Shown here: positions 63,275 through 64,000 of the stretch, in pieces
Position numbering within the stretch: the stretch's first letter is position 1
How the letters are laid out: each line of letters starts with the position of its first letter
Position numbers and translations under genes: made by a program
Notes under the pieces: generated by a model
The model's database searches: none
What the model saw: the letters and a program-made list of their open reading frames with translations, nothing else
What the model was told of the DNA's origin: nothing
DNA from: Pedobacter rhodius
Lineage (GTDB): Bacteria; Bacteroidota; Bacteroidia; Sphingobacteriales; Sphingobacteriaceae
DNA: 64,000 nt
Direction of reading: 5' to 3'
Assembly (NCBI RefSeq): GCF_027213645.1
Contig: NZ_JAPWGL010000001.1
Coordinates: 124,001-188,000, forward strand

Positions 63275-64000
63275 GCGAATAAACTGGAGCGCAATTTTTA
63301 CCGGCTTTGCATGGCTGATTAGTCTTGCAGGTGTGGTGGTGCTTTTAAGTTTCATCAGCGTAAAAAAGCAAGGCGTTAAATGTACGGAGGTAAAAATATT
63401 AATTCCCGGTGCCGATAATTTTATCGAAAGAGAAGAAGTTGATCAGATTTTGCGGGAAGACCAGGGTGTTTTGGTGGGCAGAAAGCTTGAGCAGATTAAC
63501 ATTCATCAAATCGAACAGAAACTAAGGGCTAACCCATATATCGGCTTTGCCAAGGTTTACGCGGATATGGACGGTGTGCTGCGAATTGAAATTAAACAAC
63601 GCCAGCCAATTTTAAGAATACTGAATTTGATAGGGCAGGACTTTTATATAGATAATGATGGATTAAAAATGCCGATTTCTCCAAACTTTACGGCCGATGT
63701 ACTTGTTGCTACAGGCAATATTCAGGAGGTTTTTGGAAGCCGCATCGATACCTTGCGGACACAACTGGCTCGTGATTTATATAAAACCGCACAGTACATC
63801 AAAAGAGATACTTTGTGGGATAATCAAATTGAACAAATTGCTGTTAACGAAAGAAATGATATGGTATTGGTACCAAGGGTAGGCGATGAAACAATTATAT
63901 TGGGTAGCGCAGATTCTCTGGATGTGAAAATGAAAAATCTTAAGGTTTTTTATAAACATGCTTTACCACAGGTCATCGCAAGAAAATACAGAACGATAAA
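63267..64000 (+). CDS. ftsQ: Cell division protein FtsQ (partial, runs off window)
   Basis: Open frame from the ATG at 63267, overlapping the murC stop by 8 bp, with no stop before the window edge (at least 244 codons). It encodes MLKRINWSAIFTGFAWLISL with one N-terminal membrane helix, then a POTRA-like part (NFIEREEVDQILREDQG, KLRANPYIGFAKVYADMDGV, LRIEIKQRQPILRI), the FtsQ arrangement. Position after murC is the canonical place in this phylum, with ftsA and ftsZ expected beyond the edge. Confidence 0.9.
   Translation, partial: MLKRINWSAIFTGFAWLISLAGVVVLLSFISVKKQGVKCTEVKILIPGADNFIEREEVDQILREDQGVLVGRKLEQINIHQIEQKLRANPYIGFAKVYADMDGVLRIEIKQRQPILRILNLIGQDFYIDNDGLKMPISPNFTADVLVATGNIQEVFGSRIDTLRTQLARDLYKTAQYIKRDTLWDNQIEQIAVNERNDMVLVPRVGDETIILGSADSLDVKMKNLKVFYKHALPQVIARKYRTI

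Overview
The window reads as a chromosomal segment of a Bacteroidota bacterium. Sphingobacteriaceae, most likely a Pedobacter-like organism, fits best. The reasons are the AT-rich sequence, the general lack of Shine-Dalgarno motifs, TAnnTTTG-type promoter candidates, a UpxY-type antiterminator, a division/cell-wall cluster without murF between murE and mraY, and many small intergenic repeat families of the kind seen in this group. The genus is inference; no rRNA or tRNA gene was seen.

Region 1 (168-35370, all minus strand, read right to left) is one very large exopolysaccharide locus. It starts with the export lipoprotein Wza and the tyrosine autokinase Wzc, then a UpxY/NusG-like antiterminator and an asparagine-synthase-like amidotransferase. 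An ABC exporter pair (Wzm and Wzt) follows, split by a four-helix-bundle gene flanked by direct repeats. After that come UDP-GlcNAc 2-epimerase, about 17 glycosyltransferases (GT2, GT4, GT10, GT32 and unassigned GT-B), FkbM-type and other methyltransferases, an O-acyltransferase, a Wzy-like polymerase, an exosortase-family peptidase and a WcaF-like acetyltransferase. No Wzx flippase and no initiating phosphoglycosyltransferase lie inside the locus; a WecA/MraY-like transferase sits at 42694-43797.

Region 2 (35371-43797) is an accessory and decaying zone. It holds a repeat-rich spacer, an OmpA-type gene broken by a G6 frameshift plus an internal deletion, a frameshifted response-regulator fragment, and a nucleotide-sugar modification cassette (aminotransferase, methyltransferase, cupin). 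It also holds two small secreted Cys-rich proteins that end in the same CPIDN + membrane segment + basic tail. These two are the best candidates for substrates of the exosortase at 730-1344, forming a protein-sorting system tied to the polysaccharide locus. The second one is directly followed by a GT2 gene.

Region 3 (43901-50816) carries gap, a GNAT acetyltransferase and pgk closed by a strong hairpin terminator. Then come an AbiEi/AbiEii toxin-antitoxin pair with a palindromic operator candidate, an MsbA-like ABC exporter and a DoxX-like membrane protein.

Region 4 (51109-64000, plus strand) is the division/cell-wall cluster mraZ-rsmH-ftsL-ftsI-murE-mraY-murD-ftsW-murG-murC-ftsQ. It is preceded by repeated GTGG boxes typical of MraZ autoregulation. 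ftsQ runs off the right edge.

All family assignments come from reading motifs and overall sequence character; no database search was possible.
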